The translations under genes were made by a program, and so were the position numbers. A DNA stretch of 64,000 nt, from contig BDSI01000078.1 of NCBI GenBank assembly GCA_003117195.1, forward strand, positions 76,489 through 140,488, read 5' to 3'. The stretch's first letter is position 1; each line of letters opens with the position of its first letter. Below the pieces are notes generated by a model, which saw nothing but the letters and a program-made list of their open reading frames with translations, did no database searches and was not told where the DNA came from. Positions 60,101-64,000 of this stretch are shown here, in pieces. The stretch is from Eudorina sp. 2006-703-Eu-15 (Eukaryota; Chlorophyta; Chlorophyceae; Chlamydomonadales; Volvocaceae).

Positions 60101-62530
60101 GCGGAATCCGGCAGTGATGACGTCGGCGACGGCGCGGCGCCGGAGCCCCAGCCGCCGCCGCCGCCGCCGCCACCACCGTCACAGCCGCAGCAGCAGTCAC
60201 CGCCCTCCGTGCCGCCGTCGCTGCTTCCGACTTCCGCCATTCCGCCGCTGCCGCGCGCGGCCCCGGAATCGGCGTCCGGCCTGACGCCGGCCGGCGCTGA
60301 CGTCGCCGCCGCCGCCGCCGCCGCTGCTGGCGGAAGCAGCGGCGGCGGCAGCGGCGGCGGCGCTGGGGCCGCGTCGGTACACATTTCCGGCGGGACCGTT
60401 TCGCCGCACCGCGGACCGCAGCTTACGCTTAGACCCATCTTTATGTCGCTGCCACGGGGAGCGGACGGCACGCCCCAAACACACACGCAACTGCTCCAAC
60501 CAGTCGTCCGGATCCCGGCGGCCGGACATGTAGGAGTGTACGACACCAGCCGGGCCGAACCCGCGACTGGGCCGCCGCCGCCGCCGCCACCGGTGTCCAT
60601 CGCCGACCCAGGGCCGCCGACGGCTTTCCCGGGGCCACCGCCGGCTGGTACGGCAGCTGTGACACCACCGGCGGCCGGGCCCGTCGGGACAAGCCAGGGC
60701 CTTGTCTCGGCTGCCATATCTCCGCCTTCATTGCTCCAAGAAGAGCGACTTGTCAGGCCTCAGCCTGTGCCTCAGCTCGTGCTACGGGCTGTAAGATCTC
60801 TGCAAGACCGGCAGGGCAGTCCGTCGGCTCTGGATCCGTTGGCCGCCGCCGCCGCAGCAGCAGCCGCTACTGCCGCTACTGCCGCTACTGCCGCTACTGC
60901 CGCCGAGGCCCGGGCCGACGAACAAGCTCCCTCGGGCTTCCTGGTCGAGCCGCGGCTGCATTCCGCGCCAACGGTACGACAGGCACTCGCTGGACCTCAG
61001 GACATGATCAACCGTGCCGTACACAGGACCGATAGCGGCGGCGTCTTCGCCTCTGGGGCCTCGCCGCCGCCGCTGCAGCCGCCGCCGCTACAGCCTCTCC
61101 TGCTTCCCTTGGCAGACTTGGGACTGAACATGAACCCGGCGGCGGCGGCGGCGGTGGCGGCGCTGCGCCTGTACTCCGACCCGGCGCCGCCGCCGCCGCA
61201 CGGCGCCGCCGCCGCCGCCGCCGCCGGTACGGGCGTCGCGGCGCCAGAGGGCAGCGATGAGGTCGACGCCACCGCCGCCGCCGCTGCCGTGACCGCAGCC
61301 ACCGCCGCCGCGGCGGCGGCGGCCGCCAGAGCCGGCGGCGACATGGCCGGTGTGGTGCCGCTGCCGGACGGCGGGATGCCGATGCCGTTGCCGCAGCCGC
61401 TTCCCGGGCCGATCGACGTCACGGTGGCGGTGCGAGTGGGCGCCTCCGGCAGCCGGCGCAACCGGGACGAGCTCGTACGCGGCGGGTACGTCAAGGGGCA
61501 GCACAACGGCAGGTTCGACGTGCCGCGCTACCTCGCGGGTCGCGACTGCATCCAATACAACGGCCGCTGGATGTCGAGGTCCCACTTTGAGAAGGTACGG
61601 ACGGGGCCCCCGCACGGATGCGGTGTGGCAGTACGGATGTACGAATGTACGGCGTTGTGTCCTAAATTGATGGATTTGGCCTGCGCCGCGGCCCCCTACG
61701 GAGTGACGGTCCCCGGAGGGGGACTCGTTGGGGATGTAGAGCCACAGAGGGCCAACGGCAAGCTGGAAAGGCTGTGGCAGCGTGCCGTGCCTTGCCTTGT
61801 CTGGCAGCCTGCCCTGCTTTGTCTTGCCTTGCCTGCCAAACATCCCGCACCCCGCCGCCCCGTAACCTCCCTCAGGTGGGCGGCAGCAAGATGGCCAAGT
61901 GGTACCGCTCCATCCGCGTGTTGCCTGATCTGGAGCCCCTGGGAGAGTGGCTGGAGCGGCACGGCATGCCCGTCACCAAGGGCCCCGCGCGCCGCAGCAG
62001 CAAACGCCCGCACGACAGCGGCGACGAGCTCACGGGGGGCGGCGGCGGCGGCGGCGGCGGCACCGCATCCGGCTCCCGGGGAGCCGGCGGTGGGCTCCCC
62101 GGGACGCCTGGCGGCGGCGGCGGGGGCCGCGATAGCGCTGAGCCCGCCGATACTCCCGAGGACATATTGCCAATCCCGCCGCCGCCGCTGCCAGTGCCGA
62201 TGCCGCTTGCCGCGACGGCCGTACGACACGAGGCCATAGTCCGTAGTGACCCGTTGCAAGATCCGTTCCTAGAGACCCTCACTGCCGCCGCCGCCGGCGG
62301 CGGCGGCGGCGGGGGCGGCGGCGTCGGCGGCAGCAGCAGCGCCGAGCGGGCCTTCCTGCAGCGCCTTCTCAACACTCTGCCAAGAGGCTCACAACAGCAG
62401 CTGCTGCTGCCCCCACAGGCACAGTCCCCGGCGTCGTCGCCGCCTGCCGCGGAGCCCACGCCGCCGCCGGCACCGGCCCCTCGCGGCGGCAACGTCCATC
62501 CCTGGAGCTCAGTGCGGACCGGAATGGCCG

Positions 62531-62562
<32 letters not shown>

Positions 62563-63791
62563 GGAGAGACAGACGCCCTCCCTACGCTGCCCCGCACCGG
62601 CAGCGGTTTGGGCAGCGGTGGTGTGGGGAGCGGTTTGGGCACCGGCGGGCTACAACAGCCGTCGACTGAGGACGTTGCAGAGCGGCCTCTCGTCCGTCGC
62701 CGGGTGCTTCATCAGCAGCCGACAGAGCCGTACCCGGGCTTCGGCGGCGAGACGCCGCCGCCGCTGCGACTGCCTATGGCAACCCCTCACCAGCAGCTGC
62801 TGATGCAGCACTTCTCGCAGCCGCTGCCGCAGTACCCTGCCACCGCCGGCCGCGGTAGCGGTGCGGCTGCGCTGCGCCGAGGCCACCCGCCGGCCGCCAA
62901 CGTCAGCGATAATGATGAAGAGATGGACGACAACGATTTCAGCGGCGAGCGGCCCGTGTCGGGCCGTCACGGGTCGGGACCGCTGCCGCCGTCCTCCCAG
63001 GCCGCGGCCGTACTGCAGCGCAGCCGCCCCGCGTGGCCGTCGGACGCGTGGAAGCCTTCCGCCGCCACGGCAGCTGCGGCGGCGGCGGCGGCGGCGCCGC
63101 CGCCGCCGCCGCCGCCGCTGCTTCTACACCCGCTGCACGCCAGCATGCTATCCCGCATGGCGCGCCTCCGGCGACTGGAGACGGAGCTGTCGGAAGCTGA
63201 CGACTCGCCGGAGAGGGTCCGCCGTGCAATCGCCCCGCCGCCAAGACTGTCGTTGGTCAGGGATACCGCCGGCGGCGAGCCGCCGCGGCTGCTGCCATCG
63301 AGCCCACGCGACCTGGAAGCATCCGCAGCGGACGAGGCCACGGATATGGACATCGACGTGGCCATGCACCTGCAGGGCGCGTTCCGCGGACCATTCACCG
63401 CCGGACTGAACGCAGCCACACTACATGGCCTAGGCCCTGCCGCTATGGCCGCGGCCGCGGCTGCAGCCGCCGCTGGCGGAGGCGGAGGAGGTGGCGGAGG
63501 CGGCGACGGCGGCGGCGTGTCGCAAGCGCAGGAGGCCTTTCTCCGCACCATGGCGACGGCGGCGGCGGGGCAGCAGCGCTACAACGCCGCCGCCGTAGCG
63601 ATGGCGATGGGGTTGCGTCGCTTTCACTCGCCGCAGGCTGACGTGGCAGAGGAGGAGGCGGAGCTGGAGGCGTTCTCGGAACAGCGACGGGAGGGCAGTG
63701 GCAGTGGCGGCGGGGCCGCGCCGGTCGTTGGTGGCTCTGGGACCTCACCGCCGCTGCATTACGTGCCCAAACAGCAGTCGCACCGACAGGC

Positions 63792-63823
<32 letters not shown>

Positions 63824-64000
63824 CGCAGGCGCAGCAAGAGCAGGAGCAGCAGCAGCAGCAGCAGCCGGAGCAGCCGCCGCAGCAGCAGCCGCTGCAGGCA
63901 CCTCCACAACTGCACTGGCGGCAGAGGTGGGTGCTTGCCGCCGCCAGAGACGAACAACACCAGCTGCAACAGCAGCAACAGCAGCAACAACAGCAACGGC
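60101..64000 (+). CDS. VARL gene C: RegA-like regulator, 3' end beyond the window
   Basis: Exons 60101-61594 and 61876->64000, at least 1,206 residues. The first acceptor CAG at 60098-60100 is in phase 0 as in A and B, and the 5' exon is unresolved. Motifs in order: LTLRPIFMSL with DGTPQT, LVLRAVRSLQ, then VARL (IDVTVAVRVG, GGYVKGQHNGRFDVPRYL, AGRDCIQYNGRWMSRSHFEK, intron, GGSKMAKWYRSIRVLP, ERHGMPVTKGPARRSSKR), then AFLQRLLNTLP, an acidic DNDEEMDDND stretch, DMDIDVAMHLQG, and Gln-rich sequence at the window edge. The frame of exon 2 stays open for 2,125 bases with no stop. Organisation and motif order parallel gene B closely, so B and C look like the most recent duplicates. It is inferred to be a nuclear transcription regulator. 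Confidence 0.83.

Overview
The window reads as nuclear DNA of a volvocine green alga (the Volvox, Gonium, Eudorina and Pleodorina group). It is GC-rich, with small exons, GC-rich GT-AG introns, homopolymeric Ala, Gly, Pro, Gln and His tracts in proteins, heavy microsatellite load and a Kangaroo-type tyrosine-recombinase retrotransposon. Most diagnostic are three tandem genes that each encode a VARL domain (volvocine algae RegA-like, SAND-related DNA binding). This identifies the right half as a reg cluster, the locus family that includes regA, the somatic-cell master regulator of Volvox carteri. Species and one-to-one paralog names cannot be settled from the sequence alone.

Layout. 1-2492: no gene supported. 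2493-22041 (+): one gene that I can thread through 34 exons with matching splice phases, encoding about 2,300 residues. It has an N-terminal membrane region carrying an HELAH motif, a divergent class-II glutamine amidotransferase (GFAT/GlmS-like) domain split by a very large low-complexity insert, a SIS half, two predicted membrane helices, a second SIS-like half and a long helical C-terminus. 22042-24308: repeats only. About 24309-32165: a decayed Kangaroo/DIRS-like element. Its gag-like, RT, RNase H and post-RNase H domains lie on the minus strand and its tyrosine recombinase on the plus strand, converging on them. 32166-35882: AT-richer intergenic DNA.

35883-39240, 46313-52569 and 60101->64000 (all +) are the three VARL genes, called A, B and C here. 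Each has one large 5' exon ending inside the VARL domain, a conserved phase-0 intron, and a large 3' exon that begins with the second VARL half. C runs off the window. They share short motifs outside VARL and the same phase-0 intron before the first large exon. The second VARL half is nearly identical at nucleotide level among paralogs that are otherwise fully diverged, and between B and C the identity crosses the splice acceptor. This points to local gene conversion. The intergenic stretches (39.2-45.9 kb and 52.6-60.1 kb) hold microsatellites, short dispersed copies of a terminal motif shared with the retroelement, and AT-rich islands.

The VARL genes are presumably nuclear transcription regulators that arose by tandem duplication. 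The GFAT-like gene upstream on the same strand is unrelated in sequence, and any functional link is only positional.
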